DNA of 64,000 nucleotides from Acidaminobacterium chupaoyuni. GTDB taxonomy: Bacteria; Bacillota; Clostridia; Oscillospirales; Butyricicoccaceae. The stretch is from assembly GCA_047936785.1 (NCBI GenBank), contig CP176394.1. One strand, written 5' to 3'. Shown piece after piece: positions 34,957 through 42,208 of the stretch. The stretch's first letter is position 1. Every line of letters starts with the position of its first letter. The notes beneath the pieces are model-generated. The model saw nothing but the letters and a program-made list of their open reading frames with translations. It searched no databases and was not told the origin of the DNA. Made by a program: the position numbers and the translations under genes.

Positions 34957-35484
34957 ATGTTTTCTTTTCATATGCCGGAATATCTGAGAGCAGGGTTTGA
35001 TAAATATAAATATGTTCTGTTGGTTTGCGCCGTCGGCATTGTGCTTGCACTGTGGCCCACAGGTTCCGGGGCAAAAAAAGAAAGCGCAGCTTCTCAGGAT
35101 CTTGCCTTCGCGCCTGATATTGTTTCAAGCGCGCAGGTTGAAGAAAAGCTGGAAGAGCTGCTTGAAAAGATCGAAGGCGTTGGCAGAACAAAAGTGATGA
35201 TTACCGTGAAATATGGTTATCAGCCGGATTATCTGTATAATATCGATTCACAAAAAGGGGGAGAGAATCAAAACGAAGAAGAACATCAGCAGGTGGTCAT
35301 TGTTGGCAGAAACGGGAACGAGAGCCCGGTGATCTCTCGGGTGGGCGCCCCGGAATATTTGGGCGCCGTGATCCTTTGCGATGGGGCGGATAACCCCAAA
35401 CTTCGATTGGAGGTTACACAGGCCGTGCAATCTTTGACCGGAATCACTTCTGAGCGCATTACCATTTCTAAAATGAAAAAATAG
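34957..35484 (+). CDS. spoIIIAG: Stage III sporulation protein AG
   Basis: SpoIIIAG forms a large ring in the intermembrane space of the feeding-tube channel. The 175-residue protein has a single membrane helix (about 19-36) and an extracytoplasmic domain with VEEKLEELLEKIEGVGRTKVMI, the ring-building motif region, and a polar insertion rich in Glu/Gln/Asn. AGAGGGG precedes the start. Confidence 0.95.
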   Translation: MFSFHMPEYLRAGFDKYKYVLLVCAVGIVLALWPTGSGAKKESAASQDLAFAPDIVSSAQVEEKLEELLEKIEGVGRTKVMITVKYGYQPDYLYNIDSQKGGENQNEEEHQQVVIVGRNGNESPVISRVGAPEYLGAVILCDGADNPKLRLEVTQAVQSLTGITSERITISKMKK

Positions 35485-35496
35485 GAGGAACAACCC

Positions 35497-36042
35497 ATGA
35501 AAAGAAAAGGTGCGGTCTATTCCGTGGTGGCGTTGATGCTGTGTGCGGCGGTTTATTTAAACTGGAGTTATCACCGTGACCCGGAAGAAGCGGAAAAAAC
35601 CGGAGCGACAGATCATTCCAAAATTTTGGGCGAAGCGCAGCTGGTGGATGCACAGACAAAGGGAGAAAAAGCAGGGGAAACCACCGCTTCCGATTATTTT
35701 TCTCAGGCCCGTCTTTCGCGCCAGAAAGCGCGCGATGAAGCGGTGAGCATTTTCAAACAGACCAGTGAAAATGTGAACGCGGATGCAAAATCGAAAGATC
35801 AGGCCACAAAATCCATCGCGCAAATGGCAGAAAATGCCGTGAAAGAAGCGCGGATCGAAAATTTGATCGTGGCCAAAGGCTATCAGGAATGCGTAGCCTT
35901 TATGAATGACGATGGGATCAATGTGATCGTTCAAAAAACAAAAGAAGGGCTGCAAAGCGCCGATATCGCAAAAATCAAAGATATCGTGATGGATGAAACC
36001 ACCTTCGCGGCGGAAGCCATTAAAATCATTGAAACCGAATAA
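35497..36042 (+). CDS. spoIIIAH: Stage III sporulation protein AH
   Basis: SpoIIIAH is the mother-cell membrane partner of forespore SpoIIQ; together they form the channel zipper. The 181-residue protein has one N-terminal membrane helix (about 6-23) and a YscJ/FliF-like ring domain (about 85-181, RIENLIVAKGYQECVAFMND). ATAGGAGG precedes the ATG. It is the last gene of the operon; a new promoter follows at once. Confidence 0.96.
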   Translation: MKRKGAVYSVVALMLCAAVYLNWSYHRDPEEAEKTGATDHSKILGEAQLVDAQTKGEKAGETTASDYFSQARLSRQKARDEAVSIFKQTSENVNADAKSKDQATKSIAQMAENAVKEARIENLIVAKGYQECVAFMNDDGINVIVQKTKEGLQSADIAKIKDIVMDETTFAAEAIKIIETE

Positions 36043-36054
36043 AAGGAATTTTTC

Positions 36055-36083
36055 TTGCCAATGTGCGCAGAATGTATTACAAT
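36055..36083 (+). promoter_or_regulatory. Promoter of the Asp23 gene
   Basis: -35 TTGCCA (36055-36060) and -10 TACAAT (36078-36083), 17 nt apart, just after spoIIIAH, giving the next gene independent, probably vegetative, expression. Confidence 0.7.
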
Positions 36084-36113
36084 AAGGCTAATATCATCCA
36101 AGGAGGAATTGTG

Positions 36114-36488
36114 ATGAGCGAAGCAAAAGAATACTGGCCTTGCGCAGATGGCGAACAGGGTAATATAAAAATTTCAGAAGATGTCGTTGCGGCGATCGCC
36201 ACTATCGCGGTGGCTGAAACAGAAGGAGTCGCATCCATTTCATCTGCTGTTGATATTACAGAAGTGTTCACCCGCAAAAGCCCTGCACGCGGTGTGAAGA
36301 TCACTTTTGATCCTGAAAACGGCTGCATTATCGATTGCGCGATCATTCTGAAATATGGCAGTGCCGTTGCAGAAGTGGCCAGAAATGTTCAAAAGAATGT
36401 GAAAGCCGCTTTGGAATCGATGGCAGGCATCCGTTCAACCGTGATTAATGTTCAGGTAACGGGGATCCAGTTGCCCAAAACAAAATAG
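36114..36488 (+). CDS. Asp23/Gls24 family envelope stress-type protein (YqhY-like)
   Basis: A 124-residue cytosolic protein of the Asp23/DUF322 family, with ISEDVVAAIATIAVAETEGV, GVKITFDPENGCIIDCAIILK and a helical C-terminal part. The equivalent YqhY gene lies next to nusB in B. subtilis, so position agrees; YqhY is linked to lipid synthesis control there. AAGGAGG lies 7 nt upstream of the ATG. It is flanked by its own promoter and terminator. Confidence 0.92.
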   Translation: MSEAKEYWPCADGEQGNIKISEDVVAAIATIAVAETEGVASISSAVDITEVFTRKSPARGVKITFDPENGCIIDCAIILKYGSAVAEVARNVQKNVKAALESMAGIRSTVINVQVTGIQLPKTK

Positions 36489-36496
36489 CAATGCTT

Positions 36497-36530
36497 ACCC
36501 GCTCGGGTCACCGGGCGGGTTTTCTTTTTG
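36497..36530 (+). terminator. Terminator of the Asp23 gene
   Basis: ACCCGCTCGG / CCGGGCGGGT stem with a GTCA loop and TTTTCTTTTT. Confidence 0.8.
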
Positions 36531-36548
36531 AAAACACAGGAAGAAAGC

Positions 36549-36577
36549 TTCCATTTTTATGTGGTTTTGTGTATAAT
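36549..36577 (+). promoter_or_regulatory. Promoter of the nusB-xseAB-ispA cluster
   Basis: A perfect -10 TATAAT (36572-36577) with a weak -35 TTCCAT 17 nt upstream; about 110 nt of leader precede nusB. Confidence 0.55.
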
Positions 36578-36691
36578 AAATTTTATGAGTGAACCTGCAA
36601 AGCATGATCTATCGCCAAATAGAGATGCTTCGACGCAGAATGCGCAAAAAGATTTTTGAAAAGCTGTTGTTACAGCGGAATGGATGGATTT

Positions 36692-37138
36692 ATGAGCAGA
36701 AGAGAAGCGCGTGAGTTGGCGCTGCATATGATTTATGCCGGGGAATATTCAGAAAAAATGCCGGCTGACTTAGTAAAAGAAACCCTTACACCGGAATATT
36801 TTGCAACAATGGCAGAAGAATATGATCTTTACCGCGCCGTTCCGCCCGATGAACAGATGGAATATCTTCACCGCGCTGTGGAAGGCGTGCTTTCTCATGG
36901 CCCCGAGCTGGATTCTTATCTTGAAAAATATGCTGTGGGTTGGTCGGTTTCCCGCATTTCCCGCATTTCCAAATGTATCATGCGGTTATCAATGTATGAG
37001 ATGCTCTATCTGCAGATCCCCGTGGCGGCATCGGTGAACGAAGCGGTGGAACTGGCGAAAAAATATGAATCGAATGAAGCGGCTTCATTTATCAACGGTC
37101 TGCTGGCAACTTTTGTGAAAAAGGAGCTGAGCCTGTGA
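36692..37138 (+). CDS. nusB: Transcription antitermination factor NusB
   Basis: NusB with NusE (S10) binds boxA RNA and supports rRNA antitermination. The 148-residue helical protein starts MSRREARELALHMIYAGEY; the C-terminal part has PVAASVNEAVELAKKYESNE and FINGLLATFVKKE, all typical. The start at 36692 is set by homology; GGATGGATT is only a fair ribosome-binding site. It overlaps the next gene. Confidence 0.96.
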   Translation: MSRREARELALHMIYAGEYSEKMPADLVKETLTPEYFATMAEEYDLYRAVPPDEQMEYLHRAVEGVLSHGPELDSYLEKYAVGWSVSRISRISKCIMRLSMYEMLYLQIPVAASVNEAVELAKKYESNEAASFINGLLATFVKKELSL

Positions 37139-38079
37139 TGAAGGCCTGCTTAGGCTTTGATACAAGCAATTATAAAACTTCGGCGGCGCTGTTTGACCCT
37201 GAGCATGGGGTCGTGAAAAACTGCGGCAGGCTTCTTGAAGTTGCCCAAGGCCAGCTGGGGCTTCGCCAAAGCGATGCGCTTTTTCAGCATGTGCGCCACC
37301 TGGCGGATGTGGCGGAAGAACTGTTACAGGGCCATGAGGCTTCGGTGGGGGCGGTTGGGTTTTCTTCGCGCCCACGCTCGGCGCAGGGTTCTTATATGCC
37401 ATGTTTTCTGGCGGGGGAAATGGCGGCGCGGTGCATTGCCGCCACTTTAAAAGTGCCTGCTTATTCTTTTTCTCATCAACAAGGGCATATTGCTTCCGCT
37501 CTGTATTCTTCCGGGAAAACAGAGCTTTTTCATCAGCCTTTCTTATCGTGGCATCTTTCGGGCGGAACGACGGAACTGCTGCTGGTGACCCCGGGCGAGC
37601 AAAAACAGATGATCGAAGCCGAAATCATCGGCGGAACCCAGGATGTGGCTGCGGGGCAGATCATCGACCGCGCGGGGGTGGCTTTGAATACCCCGTTCCC
37701 TGCGGGCATCTATATCGATGAGATGGCACGGCAAAGCCAAAGCAAAGAATCTTTTATCCCGAAAACAAACGGATTGTTTTTCTCGCTTTCGGGCCTTGAA
37801 AATAAATTCCGCCGGAAGATCGAAGCAGGCGATGCGCCCGAAGATGTGGCGGCGTTCACGGTGAATTCCATTGTTGCCATCGTGGGCAAGATCACCGCCC
37901 TTGCCCGTGAAAAATATCATCTGCCGATCCTGTTTTCCGGCGGGGTAACGGCGTCTTCACAAATGCACAGTTATTTTCAAGGCGCTGAGGGCGTATATTT
38001 TGCCGAAAACGGCTATAATGGCGACAACGCCTTGGGGGCAGCTTTGCTGGCGCATTTGAGCGCAGGCGGCAGTTTATGA
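37138..38079 (+). CDS. TsaD/Kae1-like paralogue (O-sialoglycoprotein endopeptidase family)
   Basis: A 313-residue protein of the ASKHA fold, related to TsaD, which makes the t6A tRNA modification. The metal-site HxxxH is present as HQQGH near residue 118, and the opening is CLGFDTSNYKTSAAL. A typical TsaD opens with an ETSCDETS motif; here it is DTSNYKTS, so this looks like the clostridial paralogue group, whose function is unknown to me. It sits where folD is found in B. subtilis, between nusB and xseA, overlapping both. Confidence 0.85.
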   Translation: MKACLGFDTSNYKTSAALFDPEHGVVKNCGRLLEVAQGQLGLRQSDALFQHVRHLADVAEELLQGHEASVGAVGFSSRPRSAQGSYMPCFLAGEMAARCIAATLKVPAYSFSHQQGHIASALYSSGKTELFHQPFLSWHLSGGTTELLLVTPGEQKQMIEAEIIGGTQDVAAGQIIDRAGVALNTPFPAGIYIDEMARQSQSKESFIPKTNGLFFSLSGLENKFRRKIEAGDAPEDVAAFTVNSIVAIVGKITALAREKYHLPILFSGGVTASSQMHSYFQGAEGVYFAENGYNGDNALGAALLAHLSAGGSL

Positions 38080-39281
38080 GAATGCAGCCCATTACCGTAT
38101 CGCAGCTGACGGCATATATCAAATCACTGCTCGAAAATGCCCAGCCGCTGCAAAACCTCTGTTTGCGCGGTGAGCTTTCCAATTATAAAAAACACCAGAG
38201 CGGGCATCATTACTTTACATTGAAAGATGAAAACGCGGTGATCAACTGTGTGATGTTTGCTTCAAGTGCCTCAAAATTGCGTTTTTCACCCGAATCGGGC
38301 ATGAAGGTCATTTTATATGGCCGCGTCAGCCTTTTTCCCAAAAGCGGCCAATATCAGGTTTATGTTAGCGAAATGGTGCCGGATGGGGTCGGGGCGCTTT
38401 ATCTGGCCTTTGAACAGCTGAAGGCAAAACTCTTCAAAGAAGGCCTTTTTGATAAAGATCTTAAAAAGCCGCTGCCTGCTTACCCCGCGCGTGTGGCGCT
38501 TGTAACTTCGCCCACCGGCGCGGCCGTGAGAGATATGCTGCGCATTTTGGGCAAACGCTTTCCTTACAGCAAGGTGATGGTTTGTCCCGTTAAAGTGCAG
38601 GGGGAAGGCGCGGCCGCCGAAATCGCCGAAATGCTGCGCTATTTGGATGAAAACAGCCTGGCCGATCTTATCATCACCGGCCGCGGAGGCGGTTCTTTAG
38701 AAGATCTTTGGGCCTTCAACGAAGAACAGCTGGCCCGCGCCATTGCAGCTTGCAGCATCCCCGTTATTTCTGCCGTGGGTCATGAACCGGATATCACAAT
38801 TTCAGATTATGTGGCCGATCTGCGCGCCGCAACACCATCCAACGCCGCAGAACTGGCAGTTCCCGAACAAGATCAGCTGAAAGCAGGGCTTGCGCAGGCT
38901 TATTCGCGCATGGTCTATGCGGAAAAGCAGATGATCGCCGCCCAGACAGAACGGCTGAAAACACTGGCCGGCAAGAAAATCTTGCAAAGCCCCGGTGAAT
39001 ATTATAACGAACAGCGTCTGACTTTATCTTTTTTAAGAGAGCGTCTGGCTTCGGCCCAAAAAGAAGAACTGGCCGGCAAGCGCAAAGCTTTTGTGGCGGA
39101 AGCCGCAAAGCTTGACGCCATGAGCCCGCTGAAGGTTTTGGCCCGCGGTTATGGTTTTGTTACCAAAAACGATGAGATCATTAAAGACGCCGCCGTTTTA
39201 ACGGCGGGGGATCTGATTCGGCTTCGTTTGCAAAACGGAAGCGCCGAATGCACGGTCAACCATGTAGAATGTGATAGGTGA
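38076..39281 (+). CDS. xseA: Exodeoxyribonuclease VII large subunit
   Basis: XseA is the catalytic subunit of Exo VII, which degrades single-stranded DNA in both directions. The 401-residue protein has an N-terminal OB-fold (about 1-100, LRGELSNYKKHQSGHHYFTLKD) and a catalytic core with VALVTSPTGAAVRDML, TGRGGGSLEDLWAFNEE and SAVGHEPDITISDYVADLRA (quoted in part). The C-terminal half is helical. It overlaps both neighbours by 4 nt. Confidence 0.97.
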   Translation: MRMQPITVSQLTAYIKSLLENAQPLQNLCLRGELSNYKKHQSGHHYFTLKDENAVINCVMFASSASKLRFSPESGMKVILYGRVSLFPKSGQYQVYVSEMVPDGVGALYLAFEQLKAKLFKEGLFDKDLKKPLPAYPARVALVTSPTGAAVRDMLRILGKRFPYSKVMVCPVKVQGEGAAAEIAEMLRYLDENSLADLIITGRGGGSLEDLWAFNEEQLARAIAACSIPVISAVGHEPDITISDYVADLRAATPSNAAELAVPEQDQLKAGLAQAYSRMVYAEKQMIAAQTERLKTLAGKKILQSPGEYYNEQRLTLSFLRERLASAQKEELAGKRKAFVAEAAKLDAMSPLKVLARGYGFVTKNDEIIKDAAVLTAGDLIRLRLQNGSAECTVNHVECDR

Positions 39282-39286
39282 AAACA

Positions 39287-39526
39287 ATGAGCGAAAAATT
39301 TGTGTTTGAAACCGCGATGAAGCGAATCGAAGAAATCGTGCGTTTGCTAGAGCGGGGCGATGCGCCGCTCGATCAGAGCCTTGCGCTTTTTGAAGAGGGA
39401 ACGGGGCTGATCAAAAAATGTTCCGCGGCGTTAGACCATGCGGAACAGAAAGTGACCCTGCTGATGAAAACCCCCGATGGCCCGGCGGAAACGGCCTTTG
39501 ATGAAAAGGAGGAAACAGCGGAATAA
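39287..39526 (+). CDS. xseB: Exodeoxyribonuclease VII small subunit
   Basis: A 79-residue helical protein with the family pattern FETAMKRIEEIVRLLERGDA and LDQSLALFEEG. AGGTG lies 6 nt before ATG 39287, favoured over GTG 39278. It binds XseA to form Exo VII. Confidence 0.95.
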   Translation: MSEKFVFETAMKRIEEIVRLLERGDAPLDQSLALFEEGTGLIKKCSAALDHAEQKVTLLMKTPDGPAETAFDEKEETAE

Positions 39527-39527
39527 C

Positions 39528-40418
39528 ATGGAATGGAAAAAAAGAGCAGCGGAATATGCGCATTTGGCCGAGCGTTATCTTGATGAGAATTTAAGCCATG
39601 GTTCTTCTGATCTGGATGAGATTTATCAGGCGGCGCGATACAGCGTGATGGCAGGAGGGAAACGCCTTCGCCCCGCTTTTTTGATGGAATTTTACCGCAT
39701 TTGCGGCGGAAGGGCCGAAGATGCGCTGCCGTTTGCCTGTGGGCTTGAAATGATCCATACTTATTCTTTGATCCATGATGATCTGCCCTGCATGGATAAT
39801 GACGACCTCAGAAGAGGCAAACCGACCAACCACAAAGTGTTCGGCGAAGCCACGGCGCTTTTGGCGGGGGATGCCCTGCTGACGCGCGCGTTTGAAACCA
39901 TGCTCAACAGTAAAAATCTTTCGCAAACGATCGCCCCCGAAAATGCTCTTGCCGCCGCATCGGTCATTGCATCCTGTGCAGGCATGGAAGGGATGATCGG
40001 CGGGCAAATCCTTGATCTGCAGTTTGAAGGCCGCGCACCGGCCGCAGAAGAACAGGCGCGCATGGTAGATCTGAAAACCGGGAAACTGCTTGTTGCCGCC
40101 TGCCTGGGCGGATGCCGCCTTGCAGGCGCAGCTGAAGAACAATGCGAGGCTGCCCGGCAATATGCCGAAAAGATCGGCATGGCCTTTCAGATCCGTGATG
40201 ATATGCTGGATGTGATGGGCGACAGCGCGCTGCTTGGCAAGAATATCGGGTCGGATGCCGCCGCAGGAAAAAGCACTTTTGTCAGCCTTTATGGTTTGGA
40301 TCGCTGCAAAGAACTTACAGAAGAACTCACGAAACAGGCGCTTGCGGCGCTGGATGTTTTTGAAGAGAAGGGGTTCTTAAGAGAACTGGCCGAACAACTG
40401 GCGGTTCGTGAAAAATAA
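39528..40418 (+). CDS. ispA: Farnesyl diphosphate synthase (polyprenyl synthetase family)
   Basis: IspA condenses dimethylallyl and isopentenyl diphosphates to farnesyl diphosphate, the primer for UppS. The 296-residue protein has the first Asp-rich motif DDLPCMDNDD (84-93), MAGGKRLRP near residue 41, and a second Asp-rich motif FQIRDDMLDVMGD near residue 220. Its position between xseAB and the OLE RNA/dxs region matches the OLE RNA loci known from other Firmicutes. Confidence 0.95.
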   Translation: MEWKKRAAEYAHLAERYLDENLSHGSSDLDEIYQAARYSVMAGGKRLRPAFLMEFYRICGGRAEDALPFACGLEMIHTYSLIHDDLPCMDNDDLRRGKPTNHKVFGEATALLAGDALLTRAFETMLNSKNLSQTIAPENALAAASVIASCAGMEGMIGGQILDLQFEGRAPAAEEQARMVDLKTGKLLVAACLGGCRLAGAAEEQCEAARQYAEKIGMAFQIRDDMLDVMGDSALLGKNIGSDAAAGKSTFVSLYGLDRCKELTEELTKQALAALDVFEEKGFLRELAEQLAVREK

Positions 40419-40434
40419 AAAGCTGTGGTGAGAT

Positions 40435-40887
40435 ATGAAGAATTTTTTTGAAACACTTGTGAGCAACCAAATTTTAAATGTGGCGGTGGTCTGCTGGTTT
40501 TCTGCCCAGGCGCTGAAAGTGGTGGGTGAATTGATTCGTCACCATAAATTGGATTTGGGGCTGTTTTTTGCCGGTGGGGGAATGCCTTCTTCTCATACTT
40601 CCACGGTGGTGGGGCTTACCACCGCTGTGCTGTATCGATGCGGTTTTTCATCGACGGAATTCGCTGTATGCATGGTATTAACTTCCATCGTTTTGTTTGA
40701 TGCGCTGAATGTTCGGCTGGAATCGGGCAAGCATGCCGCGGCGCTCAATGAAATCGTCGAAAATCTGTCGGACAGTGAACCCACAAGCTTTTATCAAAAA
40801 TTCAAAACACCTCTGGGGCATACCTTTCCCGAAGTGTTGACAGGGATGATATTGGGAATTGCGATCGCTGTATTGATGTGCAATTGA
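40435..40887 (+). CDS. yuiD: Divergent PAP2 family membrane protein (DUF212, YuiD-like)
   Basis: A 150-residue protein with about four membrane segments and the family's GGMPSSHTSTVVGLTTAVL motif, a divergent phosphatase-type site (PSSHT). A role in lipid phosphate chemistry is possible but unproven. It lies 16 nt after ispA and directly before the OLE RNA promoter. Confidence 0.9.
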   Translation: MKNFFETLVSNQILNVAVVCWFSAQALKVVGELIRHHKLDLGLFFAGGGMPSSHTSTVVGLTTAVLYRCGFSSTEFAVCMVLTSIVLFDALNVRLESGKHAAALNEIVENLSDSEPTSFYQKFKTPLGHTFPEVLTGMILGIAIAVLMCN

Positions 40888-40888
40888 T

Positions 40889-40917
40889 TTGCAATTTATC
40901 AAAATTATTGTTATAAT
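40889..40917 (+). promoter_or_regulatory. Promoter of OLE RNA
   Basis: -35 TTGCAA (40889-40894), 17-nt spacer, consensus -10 TATAAT (40912-40917). Predicted start is near 40924. Confidence 0.8.
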
Positions 40918-40923
40918 ACATTC

Positions 40924-41560
40924 CAATGGCAGCTTTTGCTGCCACAGTTGGTGGCGCAGTATCCTAGTCAGAGTTACCGATTACCAAAACGGGCCTAAAA
41001 ATCCGTTAAAGGGCATATCGATGAAGTCCCTGGTGCTTGCTTTATACGCCCAGTGTAGGGTGGGTGCTGGGGGTTAAGGTTTTAGGGTGCACTGTAATGG
41101 CATATGGCTGTAGCCCTATTACCGTGGAGACCTGAATCCGTGGGAAGACTATACACCGGAAACGGTTGACTGTATGACCTACGGCTCAGGGTGAACCTGT
41201 ATTGCGGTGGCATTTTGCTTGCTGTGTGCAGAGTAGCCTGCCTTGAGTGGGTATGGCGGATAGCAGACCACGCTCCTGTGCCGTGGCCACGGCATGAGGC
41301 GCTATTGCTGTTTGAAACCATGCTTGCAAAAGAGGCTAAGAATCGGCTTTCCTGTAGCGGAAAACGCCTAGGCTGTATTGAAAAATGGCAAATGAAGGAT
41401 TGCAGTGCGGACTCAGTGGCAATCCGGTATCGGGGATCGGCGACGACCCGACACATGCTTTAATGGGAAACCGCCAGACCGGCGACGGGTGGCAGCGTGT
41501 GTGGAAAGCAGACCGGACCTAAGCCGCAGGATTTACTTCATTTGCCGCCACTATTTTATT
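40924..41560 (+). ncRNA. ole: OLE RNA (ornate, large, extremophilic RNA)
   Basis: A roughly 640-base non-coding, GC-balanced stretch lies between ispA-yuiD and a membrane protein gene upstream of dxs, the syntenic position known for OLE RNA. A consensus promoter precedes it. The 5' end has hairpin GGCAGC-TTTT-GCTGCC (40928-40943). TGGTGGCG (40949-40956) pairs with CGCCACTA (41546-41553), closing the whole RNA. The 3' part carries GGAAACCGCC, GACGGGTGGC and ACCGGACCTAAG, consistent with my recollection of the conserved OLE 3' domain. OLE RNA forms a membrane-bound RNP with OapA and is linked to cold, ethanol and Mg2+ stress in Bacillus halodurans. The 3' end is uncertain; open frames inside look spurious. 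Confidence 0.88.
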
Positions 41561-41593
41561 TTTTTATGTATCGATTTTAAGGAGTGAACAAAA

Positions 41594-42205
41594 ATTAAGA
41601 ATCAAAAACAAGGGACTTCCGAGCCTGCTGAGCCGGAAAGTCGACGAAGCACCGTTAGAAAAAGTAAAAAGAGAGCCAACCGAAGATTTGTTTTTTTCAT
41701 GGTGATTCTTTCTTTCAGCATGTCGGTTGTTTTTTCTTATTCTTCTTCTTTGGCGCTGGATCATGCTGATGTTCTCACAGCTTTCTTGATTTTATTTGCT
41801 TTTATTTTTATTGGCATCTTGTTCGATATTATCGGTATTTCCGCCACTTCCTGTGATGAAAAATCTTTTCATTCCATGGCCGCCCGCCGGGTGGTCGGCG
41901 CAAAAGAAGGCATTTGGCTTTTGAAAAACGCCGAAAAAGTGGCTTCGATCTGCAACGATGTGGTGGGCGATATCTGCGGTATCATCAGTGGTGCCACAGG
42001 CGCGGCCATCAGCGCGATGCTGATCCGTTCCACAACGCTTCATCCTGTGATCGTTCCGCTGGTCATCACCGGTCTGATCGCTTCACTGACCATCGGCGGC
42101 AAAGCCCTTGGAAAAACCGTGGCGATCCGCCGCGGGCGCGATGTGGTATATATCACGGCGAAAGCCATTCATTTTATAAAATCTATTTTTGGCAGGGGAG
42201 TTTAA
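41594..42205 (+). CDS. oapA: OLE-associated membrane protein, apparent AUU start
   Basis: OapA binds OLE RNA and brings it to the membrane. Read from ATT 41594 the protein has 203 residues: a basic cytosolic tail (1-31, KSKKRANRR), membrane helices at about 33-52, 60-82, 128-145 and 150-170, and the conserved core CDEKSFHSMAARRVVGAKEG with NDVVGDICGIISG, which holds the family's DxxxD motif (Asp122/Asp126). The frame is open from 41588, just after an in-frame TGA, and no ATG, GTG or TTG occurs before ATG 41699. AAGGAGTGA (41579-41587) lies 6-9 nt before ATT, whereas 41699 lacks a ribosome-binding site and would lose the basic tail. Confidence 0.85.
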   Translation: MKNQKQGTSEPAEPESRRSTVRKSKKRANRRFVFFMVILSFSMSVVFSYSSSLALDHADVLTAFLILFAFIFIGILFDIIGISATSCDEKSFHSMAARRVVGAKEGIWLLKNAEKVASICNDVVGDICGIISGATGAAISAMLIRSTTLHPVIVPLVITGLIASLTIGGKALGKTVAIRRGRDVVYITAKAIHFIKSIFGRGV

Positions 42206-42208
42206 CTC

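Noticed and set aside
41082..41463. Open frames of 90-124 residues on both strands inside the OLE RNA region
   Set aside because: They lack ribosome-binding sites, have odd composition (Cys/Arg/His-rich), and lie within a structured RNA at a conserved locus.
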